Shown here: positions 56,478 through 64,000 of the stretch, one piece after another
Position numbering within the stretch: the stretch's first letter is position 1
Layout of the letters: the number at the start of each line of letters is the position of its first letter
Origin: Oceanococcus sp041619555
GTDB taxonomy: Bacteria > Pseudomonadota > Gammaproteobacteria > Nevskiales > Oceanococcaceae
Assembly (NCBI GenBank): GCA_041619555.1
Contig: JBFKDQ010000005.1
Coordinates: 1 to 64,000 of the forward strand
DNA: 64,000 nt
Direction of reading: 5' to 3'
Position numbers and translations under genes: made by a program
The notes under the pieces: generated by a model
What the model was told of the DNA's origin: nothing
What the model saw: only the letters and a program-made list of their open reading frames with translations
Databases searched by the model: none

Positions 56478-57512
56478 ATGAAGCCACCCGCGCCTACAGC
56501 CGACGAAACCGAGCGCCTCGAAGCGCTTGCCAGCCTGCATATCCTCTATTCGCCAGCCGAAGCACGTTTCGATCGCATCACCCAGCTGGCACAAAAGATA
56601 TTCGATGTCCCCATCGCCCTGATCAGTCTGGTCACCAGCGACTGCCAGTGGTTCAAGTCCGCGCAGGGACTTCTCGCCGAGCAGACGCCGCGGACCGTAT
56701 CCTTCTGCGGGCATGCCATCCATCAAGACCAGTGTTTCCTCGTTGAGGATGCTTCGACCCATCCGGATTTTCAGGATAATCCACTGGTTGCAGGCGCGCC
56801 GCACATCCGCTTCTACGCAGGCCAGCCAGTGCGCTATGCCAATCGCCGCATCGGCACCCTCTGCCTGATTGACCGGCGCCCCCGCAAGCTGGAAGAAATC
56901 GATCTTCAGACCCTACGCAATCTCGCCGAATGGGTGGAAAACGAGCTGAAAGTCACCGCGATGAGTACGCCCCAGACGCTCTTGCTGGCCGAGCTTAACA
57001 ATCAAGGGCGACGCCTGCTGGTGGATTCCGCGAGTGGCTGCTGGAATCGCCGTGCTGCCGAAATCCTGGTGCCGCGCGAGTTGGGCGCCTGTGATCCGGA
57101 GGCTCGGATCACCGCAATTGAGGCGTACTGGATGCAGGATGAAGAACTGCCAGAATCTTCCGGCCCGGTGGTCCCGTTGAAAGCCATTGCCAGAGCTCTG
57201 CGCGATGTCATCGCGGCGGAAGATCTGATCGTGCAGCTTGGCGCCGACCGCTTTCTGCTGCTCTCGCTGCACCTGGACTCCCCGGGTGCGCAAGCGCTGG
57301 TCACACGACTGGAACAGCGCCTGCGGGGCGTGCTGCGGACCTGCGCTGCGGACTCGACATTGGGCGCACTGATCTTGCGTGGCTTTTCAGGTCCGCTTGA
57401 ACGGGATCTGAACCTGGCCCAGATTGAGTCCCGCTGCCATGCTGCCGAAAAAGCCGCCAGCGCAGATTGTGGCGCGCTGTATTTTCGGCTGCAGACACCA
57501 GACCGCGCATAG
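56478..57512 (+). CDS. GAF domain protein with degenerate GGDEF domain
   Basis: This 344-residue cytoplasmic protein has an N-terminal GAF domain (about 15-165: FDVPIALISLVTSDCQWFKS, FCGHAIHQDQCFLVEDA, RIGTLCLIDRRPRK) and a C-terminal GGDEF-like domain starting at GCWNRRAAE. The signature is GADRF at residues 255-259 (57240-57254), with Arg in place of the Glu, so cyclase activity is unlikely. It may sense a small molecule or act as a binding partner in c-di-GMP signalling. It reads from its own start after the thiolase operon hairpin. Confidence 0.85.
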   Translation: MKPPAPTADETERLEALASLHILYSPAEARFDRITQLAQKIFDVPIALISLVTSDCQWFKSAQGLLAEQTPRTVSFCGHAIHQDQCFLVEDASTHPDFQDNPLVAGAPHIRFYAGQPVRYANRRIGTLCLIDRRPRKLEEIDLQTLRNLAEWVENELKVTAMSTPQTLLLAELNNQGRRLLVDSASGCWNRRAAEILVPRELGACDPEARITAIEAYWMQDEELPESSGPVVPLKAIARALRDVIAAEDLIVQLGADRFLLLSLHLDSPGAQALVTRLEQRLRGVLRTCAADSTLGALILRGFSGPLERDLNLAQIESRCHAAEKAASADCGALYFRLQTPDRA

Positions 57513-57599
57513 GGTCCAGCCGTCCATGCCGCTTGCGGGCCCACTCGTCAGGCCATCCCTGCGCCGTCCGCTGAACTCACCGGCCCGGCCTCACCGCGC

Positions 57600-57896
57600 T
57601 CAGCGCCGCCAGATTTCGATGAACAGCATGCAAAGAAGATAGATACAGAACAGCATGTCCATGAGCACCAAAGTGCCCGCTTCAAAGGGATCATCGCTGT
57701 GAATATTGGTATGGCGGAAGCTCCAGACCCCGAGATACATCAGCGTGCCATGCACGACCAGACGCCATTTCTGCCGCCGCGCCTCCTGCATTCTTTGCGC
57801 AGCCATGGCCCGTGCCTTGGCCTCTCTGCCCTTGTTGCCAAGTCTCCGCGGCGTGCGCGGATCGATATACACCATGCCTCCCCCGTGTGCTGACAT
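57600..57896 (-). CDS. Small two-helix membrane protein
   Basis: This 98-residue protein has a basic, helical N-terminal part (PRRLGNKGREAKARAMAAQ) and two TM segments, WRLVVHGTLMYLGVWSF and LVLMDMLFCIYLLCMLFIEIW. No named family was recognised. A second ATG at 57875 is possible, but the GGGAGG before it is too close. It is divergent from the TonB receptor gene. Confidence 0.65.
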   Translation of the reverse strand: MSAHGGGMVYIDPRTPRRLGNKGREAKARAMAAQRMQEARRQKWRLVVHGTLMYLGVWSFRHTNIHSDDPFEAGTLVLMDMLFCIYLLCMLFIEIWRR

Positions 57897-58059
57897 GCTT
57901 GCTGCCCCCGCTCAAGTCTACCGTGAGCGCTACGGCACAGTCTGCCCGGACGCATTGCCGCTAGGCCTTTGCGGTAATTTTGGGCATCATCACCCGGCAA
58001 GCTGCATGGGGATCCGGCTTGCTCGGTACATCACCGGTCATTGGGAGACCACCATCAAC

Positions 58060-60486
58060 ATGTCTGTCACACGTCTTGCAGCGAGCTCATCATCATCCGC
58101 CTCGGCAGGCCGATTGGTCACCACAGCCGGGGCAGCCCTGCTGCTTGCGCCCGTGCTCGCTTACGCCGAACCGGCGCAGGATGCCGGCATCGGACAGACA
58201 GCCGAAGCCGGTGCGGCCGCCCGGCAACCGTCGACGAGCGAGAACGTAATCACTCTCGAGGAAGACAAACCGCTCTTAAACACCCCACGCCGTCCGCCAG
58301 TGACTCTGGAAGAAATCGTCGTGACCGCGCAGAAGCGCCCGCAAGCGCTGGGTGATGTGCCCATCTCCGTGACCGCCGTGGACGGCGCAAAATTGCAGGA
58401 CAGCGGCATTGAAAATCTCACCGATCTGTCCGAATACGCGCCCAATTTCAAACTCGTCGACAGCGGCCTGATCCCCAATGTGTACATGCGCGGGGTCGGC
58501 TCGGGTTCGAATCAGGGCTTCGAGCTTTCAGTCGGCATCTTTGCCGATGGCATTCATCTGGGGCGGCCACATCAGAGTCGCGCCGCCTTCATGGACGTTG
58601 AACGGGTCGAAGTGCTGCGTGGGCCGCAATCGATCCTCTTCGGCAAGAACGCGATCGCCGGCGCGCTGAACATCATTTCCGCCCGCCCCGGCAGCGAGAC
58701 CGAAGCCCAACTCAGCGGTGCGCTGGGCCTGCTGGCGGATGACACGGAAATGGCGGCCGTGCTTTCCGGCCCCCTCACCTCGTGGCTGGGCGCCCGACTG
58801 GCCCTGCGCCAGCGTGGCGAACAGGGCGATCTTGAGAACCCGCTGCAGGAGCGCAAAGAGCCCGGCGTGGACGAACAGGCCGCCCGCCTGACCCTCGACC
58901 TGTGGCCGGATGGTGACTGGAGCAGCAGCCTCAAACTGGAACGCACACGCCGCGAACAGCGCGGCCGCCGCTTCCAGACCACAGCTCCGGGTTCCCTGAC
59001 CCGCTGTACCGGTGAGGATGTCCGTCTCGACCGCGCCAAGGTCACCGATGCGCGTGAAGTCGCCCGCATCGAAGCCTTTAATATCACCCTGAGCACGGAT
59101 AAGGAATTGGCGGATGGCGAACTGAGCCTGGTGTCCGGATACAACGGCTTTGACTCCAGCGATCTATTCGATGCCGACTCCAGCAGTCTGGATACTCTGG
59201 CCCTGCTCGGCGAGGAAAGATATCGCCAGTTCAGTCAGGAAATCCGCTATGCCGCCAGCACCGTGGGCGTCCTCGACTATACGGTCGGCGCCTTCTTCCA
59301 GCGGGGCGATCTCAACTTCTATGAATTCGGCCCGACCAAAGCTCGCGCCGGCGCCCTGAGCGACAGCCCGAGTTGCGATGCCAATCTGGAGGTCATCGCG
59401 GCGGCCGATCTGGAACGTGACTTCCGGATCGACGGCGACGCCTGGTCGCTATTTGCCCAGACGACCTTCTGGTGGTCGCACGCCTGGCGCACCACCCTGG
59501 GCCTGCGTTACGTCCACGAGACCAAACGCGGCTACCGGCGTTTCGACATTTACGAGCCCGGCACGCGGCAGCAGGCCAATCCGGCCACCTTGCTCGCGCT
59601 CGACCGACTCCTGATCAATGAACACGAACTGCAGCGCAGCCGTGAGGTCAGCAATCTGCTGCCCTCAGTCAACCTGCAATTTGACTGGAACGACGACGTG
59701 ATGCATTACCTCGCCTACACCCAGGGAGCCAAGTCTGGCAGTTATGATGCCCGCAACAACAATGGCAACACCGATGCCAGTGGCGGCGCCACCCGCTTCG
59801 AATTCGATGACGAGGTGGCCGATGCCTTCGAACTCGGTAGCAAGCTGCGCCTGCTGCAGGGTGCGGCAAGTCTCAATCTGGCTCTCTACCATGTCCGCTA
59901 CAAGGACATGCAGGTCAGCGTCTACGATGGCGTCGCCGGCTTTACCGTGACCAATGCCGGCAGTGCCCTCACCCAGGGCCTGGAGATCGATGGCCGATGG
60001 CTGTTCAGCGAATCCTTGAGTTTCAATGCCTCGCTGGCCTTGCTTGACTTCGAATGGCTGGATTACGTCGACGGCCCCTGCCATGCCAATTCCGACAATG
60101 TGGATCCGGATACCGGCACCTGTGACATGACCGGCAAGGAGAATCAGCAAACCCCCAAGCTGACCGGCAGCCTGTCGGCAAGCTACATTCACCCCATGCC
60201 GAATGCGCACTGGCTTTCCCTCACCCTGGATGCCAGCTATCGAGGGCGCCACTACACCTCCGGCGACCTGGACCCGCGTGGCACCCAAAATGCCCTGGCC
60301 CGCTACAACGCCCGCCTGTCATACGGACCTGCGGACGATCACTGGGCCATCGCCCTGGTCGGCAAGAATCTCGGCGACGCGTTGAGTATCGGCATCGGCG
60401 CACCAACCTCGCTGGATCTCGGCGGTTACCGCGTGGCGACCGAATCGAGCCGCAGCCTCGCGCTGGAGTTTCGCTCGCGCTTCTAG
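58060..60486 (+). CDS. TonB-dependent outer-membrane receptor
   Basis: This 808-residue receptor imports a large or scarce nutrient across the outer membrane with energy from TonB. It has a signal peptide (ALLLAPVLAYAEPA), a TonB box (TLEEIVVTAQKR), a plug domain (VPISVTAVDG to VEVLRGPQSILFGKNAIAGALNI) and a 22-strand barrel ending in a C-terminal Phe (LALEFRSRF). ATG 58060 is chosen; the frame continues upstream to 57706 without a signal. Substrate is not evident; the plug is of the type common in oligotrophic and steroid-degrading proteobacteria. Confidence 0.94.
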   Translation: MSVTRLAASSSSSASAGRLVTTAGAALLLAPVLAYAEPAQDAGIGQTAEAGAAARQPSTSENVITLEEDKPLLNTPRRPPVTLEEIVVTAQKRPQALGDVPISVTAVDGAKLQDSGIENLTDLSEYAPNFKLVDSGLIPNVYMRGVGSGSNQGFELSVGIFADGIHLGRPHQSRAAFMDVERVEVLRGPQSILFGKNAIAGALNIISARPGSETEAQLSGALGLLADDTEMAAVLSGPLTSWLGARLALRQRGEQGDLENPLQERKEPGVDEQAARLTLDLWPDGDWSSSLKLERTRREQRGRRFQTTAPGSLTRCTGEDVRLDRAKVTDAREVARIEAFNITLSTDKELADGELSLVSGYNGFDSSDLFDADSSSLDTLALLGEERYRQFSQEIRYAASTVGVLDYTVGAFFQRGDLNFYEFGPTKARAGALSDSPSCDANLEVIAAADLERDFRIDGDAWSLFAQTTFWWSHAWRTTLGLRYVHETKRGYRRFDIYEPGTRQQANPATLLALDRLLINEHELQRSREVSNLLPSVNLQFDWNDDVMHYLAYTQGAKSGSYDARNNNGNTDASGGATRFEFDDEVADAFELGSKLRLLQGAASLNLALYHVRYKDMQVSVYDGVAGFTVTNAGSALTQGLEIDGRWLFSESLSFNASLALLDFEWLDYVDGPCHANSDNVDPDTGTCDMTGKENQQTPKLTGSLSASYIHPMPNAHWLSLTLDASYRGRHYTSGDLDPRGTQNALARYNARLSYGPADDHWAIALVGKNLGDALSIGIGAPTSLDLGGYRVATESSRSLALEFRSRF

Positions 60487-60718
60487 CAGCAGTGTGCTGA
60501 AAATCTCCGATTTTCGACGGCCGGCGCGAAGAAGACGAGCTGATCCAATCGTGAACGCGGCATCGCCGGTCCGCAGCAGCCCTTGACCGCATGGGCTGTC
60601 TTGCTCATGCAACAAGAACTTGCGGCAAGGCCGGGCTTGGACGAACGATTTCTCAGTTCGTGCACCTCAGTCCAGGAAGTCTTTACGGCGGCCCTTGCCT
60701 GCAACCCGAGGGAATTAC

Positions 60719-60735
60719 TGCACCAACGCAGTGTG
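60719..60735 (+). promoter_or_regulatory. Candidate NtrC-binding site, distal
   Basis: TGCACCAACGCAGTGTG matches the GCAC-N7-GTGC layout of NtrC sites with one arm mismatch. It lies about 130 bp before the sigma-54 promoter and 74 bp before a better second site. Confidence 0.55.
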
Positions 60736-60793
60736 AATTGCAGTGTTATGAGAAGCTTTGCACCATGCCGGCTCAAGCTTCGGCCGCGGCCGC

Positions 60794-60808
60794 GCACTGG
60801 CGTGGTGC
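60794..60808 (+). promoter_or_regulatory. Candidate NtrC-binding site, proximal
   Basis: GCACTGGCGTGGTGC has perfect GCAC and GTGC arms separated by seven bases, the NtrC consensus. It sits about 56 bp upstream of the -24 element, a usual enhancer distance. A lone half site (TGCACC) lies between the two. Confidence 0.65.
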
Positions 60809-60856
60809 ACGTTGCATGAATCCCCTTTTTTGCTGCGAATTCACACCACCAAATCT

Positions 60857-60872
60857 TGGCAAGCTCCTTGCT
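60857..60872 (+). promoter_or_regulatory. Sigma-54 promoter of the porin gene
   Basis: TGGCAAGCTCCTTGCT matches the sigma-54 consensus TGGCACG-N4-TTGCW with a single mismatch and the strict GG-N10-GC spacing. Transcription would start near 60883, giving a leader of about 97 bases before the GTG start of the porin. Confidence 0.75.
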
Positions 60873-60979
60873 TAAGCCTTCCCAGATCGTGTCAAAAAGT
60901 CACGACGGACCGTCAGACGCCGCCAGTTCAATGAGAGCGCCGCGGACTGATCATTTTTACCTGAAGGGAGTAACTAGCA

Positions 60980-61648
60980 GTGAGCACATTCAAAGGCATT
61001 ACAACCGCAGCATTGATTCTGGGCAGCAGCCTGACTGCAGCGCCGGCCCTGGCCGAAGTCAGCGGCAACATCGGCGTGGCATCGCAGTACATTTTCCGTG
61101 GCCTTTCCTTCGGCGACCCTCAGGTATCCGGCGGCATTGACTGGTCCGAAGGCAATCTCTACGCAGGCACCTGGATCTCCAGCGCCAACGGCGAGCAAGA
61201 AGTGGATTTCTATGGTGGCTGGGCCAATGATCTGTTCGATCTGGGCTACATCTATTACTACTTCCCCGGCACAGTCAGCGGCACCGCGGACGCCGCCGAA
61301 GTCTATGCCAGCGTCTCCTCCGGTCCCTTTTCCGCCGCCATCTGGTACGCCCCGGCCGGCTTTACCGGAACGCCGGATGACGAATATGTGTACGTCGAAG
61401 GCAATCTCGACATTGCCCTGACCGAAAAGGCCACCTTGAGCCTGCATCTGGGCATGACCGAGAACACTGGCAAGGCCTATGACGGCGATGCCGATACGTC
61501 CTTCATGGACTATGCGCTGAGCCTGGGCTTCGGCGATCTGTCGGTCATGGTCTCCGCGATCGACTACGACTCCGCGGCCACCGCCCAGATGAAGAACGAG
61601 CCCACCTTCACCGTGAGCTACGGCTGGTCCTTCGACGACATCATGTAA
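60980..61648 (+). CDS. TorF family putative porin
   Basis: This 222-residue outer-membrane protein has a signal peptide (TAAPALAEVSG cleavage region) and then the TorF/TIGR02001 pattern: GNIGVASQYIFRGLSFGDPQVSGGIDW, split here as SQYIFRGLS and VSGGIDWS, and a C-terminal strand TVSYGWSFDDIM. It starts at a GTG with GGGAG about 10 bases upstream. The 493 bp upstream contain a sigma-54 promoter and NtrC-like sites, so expression is probably induced under nitrogen limitation. A terminator follows at 61690. Its cargo is unknown; a small nitrogen source is a reasonable guess. Confidence 0.92.
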   Translation: MSTFKGITTAALILGSSLTAAPALAEVSGNIGVASQYIFRGLSFGDPQVSGGIDWSEGNLYAGTWISSANGEQEVDFYGGWANDLFDLGYIYYYFPGTVSGTADAAEVYASVSSGPFSAAIWYAPAGFTGTPDDEYVYVEGNLDIALTEKATLSLHLGMTENTGKAYDGDADTSFMDYALSLGFGDLSVMVSAIDYDSAATAQMKNEPTFTVSYGWSFDDIM

Positions 61649-61689
61649 AACCCGTGGAGGACGCCGGCGGCGTCAACCATCGACACATC

Positions 61690-61723
61690 AGCCCCGCCCG
61701 CTTCGCGCGCGGGGCTTTCTTTT
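61690..61723 (+). terminator. Rho-independent terminator
   Basis: AGCCCCGC and GCGGGGCT form an 8-bp stem with a GC-rich loop, followed by TTTCTTTT. It lies 42 bp after the porin stop and may serve the convergent GNAT-nitrilase gene as well. Confidence 0.85.
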
Positions 61724-61736
61724 GCGCACGAGCGCT

Positions 61737-63287
61737 TCAATCTGGTGCAGAAGGCCCTCGCCAGGTCACGCCGTAGAGATCATGCCGGCGGTCTTTCAAA
61801 TTCTGCACCGTGCCGTAGCGTCTGGCGGAACGCAGCTGTTCCAGATTTAGATCGGCGAAAGCCAGCATCTCGGTATTCTCCGTGCACTGCGCGGCAATCC
61901 CGTCCCGAGCGAAGGGAAAGTCACAGGGCGTCAGAATGGCGCTTTGGGCATAGTGGATGTCCATGTTCTGCACCCGTGGCAAATTGCCGACATTGCCGGC
62001 CGTCGCCACATAGATCTGGTTCTCGATCGCCCGGGCATGACAGCTGTAACGCACGCGCAGATGGCCTTGCCGCTCCTCGGTGGAATACGGCACGAAAATC
62101 ATGTCCGCGCCCTGATCGACCAGATGCCGGGCCAGTTCCGGAAACTCCGAGTCATAACACACGAGCACGCCGATCGTGCCGCTGTCGGTCTCGATCGCAC
62201 GCAGGTAATCGCCGCCCTGGATATGCCACCAGTAACGCTCGCCGGGGGTCGGATGCAGTTTGGGCTGCTCGTAGACCGCGCCGTCGCGCAGGAACACGTG
62301 CGCCACATTGAGCAGCCGCCCGTCTTCAGTCAAGGCCGGATGGGAGCCGCCGATGATGTTGACATTGAAGCGGATCGCCAAGCCTTGGAACAGATCCTCG
62401 ATCTGGTCGTTGTATTGCGCAAGCCGCAGCATGGAGTCATGCGGCGTAAGGGCTTCATTCTCGATCGACAGCAGCTGACAGGCAAAGTATTCCGGAAAGA
62501 CCACGAAATCGCTCTTGTTGTCCGCCACCGCATCAACGAAATAGGTACAGATCCGGGCGAAATCATCGAAAGACTGGATCTTGCGTTGCTGGTACTGCAC
62601 CACCGCAATTCGCACCACATCCGGCGCGCGATCCGGCGAGGTGATCGCCTCCGTCAGCAGCTCCTCTTCCGCCGGATTGCGCCACAGCATGTGGGTGGCA
62701 TAACCCAGGGAATCGGTATCCGAAGGCAGATAGCCCGGCAGGACCCCCAGCAGATCGAATCCTTGCCGGATCTGAAAGGTGATCACCGGATCGCGCAGCT
62801 TGCGCTCGGCCACCGCCTGCGCATACGCCTCGGCCGACTCGAACTCCCGCTGCCGACGGGCATAGCTCGGCATGCGCCCGCCAAACACGATGCCCTTGAG
62901 ATTAAGTTCCACGCACAACGCGCGGCGCGCAGAATACAGTCTTTCACCGAGTTTCAGGCCGCGGAAGTCCGGATCGACACAGACCTCGAAGCCGTACAGG
63001 TAATCCCCATCCGGATCATCGGTGCTGCCGAAGCCGCCGCCGGAAATGCCGGCCCAGGTGTGTGGCGTCAGGGCGCGTTGCGCGGAGACCCGCAAGCTCG
63101 CGCAGTACCCCACAATTTCTCCATCATATTCGGCGACCAGTTGACCTTCGGCGAAATGATTTAAATGGCCCCGCAACTGATCCCGGGTATAGCCGTTGAT
63201 CCCTGGATACACCTTGGCCACCAGACGGTGGATGCCACGCAGATCTTTCTTCTGCGCCTGTCGAATCGCAAGCTTGTGTTTTTTCAT
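61737..63287 (-). CDS. GNAT acetyltransferase-carbon-nitrogen hydrolase fusion protein
   Basis: This 516-residue protein fuses an N-terminal GNAT domain (about 5-205, with the acetyl-CoA loop VDPDFRGLKLGERLYSARR) to a C-terminal nitrilase-type amidohydrolase (about 225-500). The hydrolase triad is present: Glu266 (VFPEYF), Lys343 (EQPKLHPTPGER) and Cys377 (GVLVCYDSEFPE). ATG 63287 begins MKKHKLAIRQAQKKD, where GNAT homology begins; the frame runs to 63368. This two-domain form is known in many proteobacteria but its substrate is not. The adjacent nitrogen-controlled porin raises the possibility of amide or nitrogen salvage. Confidence 0.92.
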   Translation of the reverse strand: MKKHKLAIRQAQKKDLRGIHRLVAKVYPGINGYTRDQLRGHLNHFAEGQLVAEYDGEIVGYCASLRVSAQRALTPHTWAGISGGGFGSTDDPDGDYLYGFEVCVDPDFRGLKLGERLYSARRALCVELNLKGIVFGGRMPSYARRQREFESAEAYAQAVAERKLRDPVITFQIRQGFDLLGVLPGYLPSDTDSLGYATHMLWRNPAEEELLTEAITSPDRAPDVVRIAVVQYQQRKIQSFDDFARICTYFVDAVADNKSDFVVFPEYFACQLLSIENEALTPHDSMLRLAQYNDQIEDLFQGLAIRFNVNIIGGSHPALTEDGRLLNVAHVFLRDGAVYEQPKLHPTPGERYWWHIQGGDYLRAIETDSGTIGVLVCYDSEFPELARHLVDQGADMIFVPYSTEERQGHLRVRYSCHARAIENQIYVATAGNVGNLPRVQNMDIHYAQSAILTPCDFPFARDGIAAQCTENTEMLAFADLNLEQLRSARRYGTVQNLKDRRHDLYGVTWRGPSAPD

Positions 63288-63478
63288 GCGCGAATCTTGA
63301 GGCCGCAGGGCGCGTCGCGCAAATTGGCCGGCACGACCTTGAACCGCACCAGACCGTACACTGCTCATCCGTACTCCCTCGAGACGAACTGGAGAATCTC
63401 CGATCGCGTCGATTTTCCAATTCTGGCAACTCGGCCATACTGCTCACTCCAATCGACGAGAAGACGCCGGAGAACGGA

Positions 63479-64000
63479 GTGCTGCGAACGCCCCACATCG
63501 TCCTTGCCCTCACCGCCATGGTCTCAGGTGGCGCACTGCATGCGGATCTGCCCGCGGACCTGACGCAACTCAGTCTGGAAGATCTGCTCAGCATCCAGGT
63601 GACATCGGTCTCCAAACAGCCGGAAACCCTGGCGACCGCCGCCGCATCGGTGCACGTCCTAAGCGGCGAGGACATCCGGCGCAGCGGGTCCCGCAGCCTG
63701 CCCGAGGCCCTGCGACTGGTGCCCGGGCTGCATGTGGCGCGGATTGACGGCCAGCGCTGGGCGATCAGCAGCCATGGTTTCAACGGCATCTATGCGGACA
63801 AACTGGAGGTGCTCATTGATGGCCGGAGCATCTACTCTCCGTTGTTCTCAGGCGTGTTCTGGGATACCCAGGACATTTTCATGCCGGACATCGACAGGAT
63901 CGAGGTCATTCGTGGCCCCTCCGCAGCGCTCTGGGGTTCCAATGCGGTCAATGGCGTGATCAATATCGTGACCCGCCAGGCGGCGCAGACCCAGGGCCTG
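63479..64000 (+). CDS. TonB-dependent receptor, 3' truncated
   Basis: The frame runs from GTG 63479 to the window edge and holds the first 174 residues of a TonB-dependent receptor: a short signal (PHIVLALTAMVSGGALHA), the plug (SLEDLLSIQVTSVSKQPE, LRRSGSRSLPEALRLVPGL-type motif and VEVIRGPSAALWGSNAVNGV). GGAG lies 6 bases before the start. The sequence resembles receptors of the LVPGLHVARIDG type often annotated as iron-complex or cobalamin-like. The barrel is outside the window. Confidence 0.92.
   Translation, partial: MLRTPHIVLALTAMVSGGALHADLPADLTQLSLEDLLSIQVTSVSKQPETLATAAASVHVLSGEDIRRSGSRSLPEALRLVPGLHVARIDGQRWAISSHGFNGIYADKLEVLIDGRSIYSPLFSGVFWDTQDIFMPDIDRIEVIRGPSAALWGSNAVNGVINIVTRQAAQTQGL

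Overview
The window is high-GC bacterial chromosome, roughly 60-65% G+C by eye, most like a gammaproteobacterium of the Nevskiales/Solimonas type. That placement is an inference from gene content: a TorF-family porin, TonB receptors, a steroid 5-alpha-reductase-like protein, paired acyl-CoA dehydrogenases, DUF1214/sulfotransferase genes and many lipoproteins. There is no rRNA, tRNA, CRISPR array, phage or intact insertion sequence. Genes are dense, often joined by 4-bp ATGA/GTGA overlaps.

Layout. 1-4.9 kb: a Cu/Ag efflux operon (CusB with two fused CusF-like domains, CusA, DUF1499 lipoprotein). 4.9-10.9 kb: minus-strand housekeeping genes (lipoprotein, fumarase C, L,D-transpeptidase, YjbQ, steroid-reductase-like protein, rhodanese). 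11-12.3 kb: PAS protein with a broken GGDEF motif. 12.4-15.4 kb: a minus-strand operon for a cytochrome c lipoprotein, a Tat-exported lactone oxidase and a Tat-exported alanine-racemase-fold PLP protein. 15.6-17.0 kb: a large unknown lipoprotein. 17.0-19.6 kb: an AT-richer islet with a transposase remnant and a secreted tectonin-repeat protein. 19.6-24.7 kb: an orphan secretin with a 300-residue extra C-terminus, and a penicillin-acylase-type hydrolase.

24.7-42 kb is dominated by lipid and acyl-CoA metabolism: SRPBCC-SDR fusion, acyl-CoA dehydrogenase pair, enoyl-CoA hydratase, TetR regulator with patatin, MFE-type SDR and alpha/beta hydrolase. It is interspersed with envelope genes (DUF2339/DUF3999, a repeat-rich lipoprotein). 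One 16-bp motif, GTTAMC-N4-GKTAWC, lies before the dehydrogenase pair, the hydratase and the TetR gene, so these may form one regulon. 42-46 kb: a TetR gene diverges from a DUF1214-sulfotransferase-SDR-SRPBCC operon.

46-64 kb: MarC, RsgA, a giant propeller/GGDEF/EAL signalling protein divergent from a subtilase that ends in eight YTWGGHN repeats, a thiolase and hydroxyacyl-CoA dehydrogenase operon, a GAF/degenerate-GGDEF protein, a TonB receptor, a TorF porin with a textbook sigma-54 promoter and NtrC-like sites, a GNAT-nitrilase fusion, and the start of a second TonB receptor. All three GGDEF-type domains in the window have damaged signature motifs; only the EAL domain looks catalytically intact.
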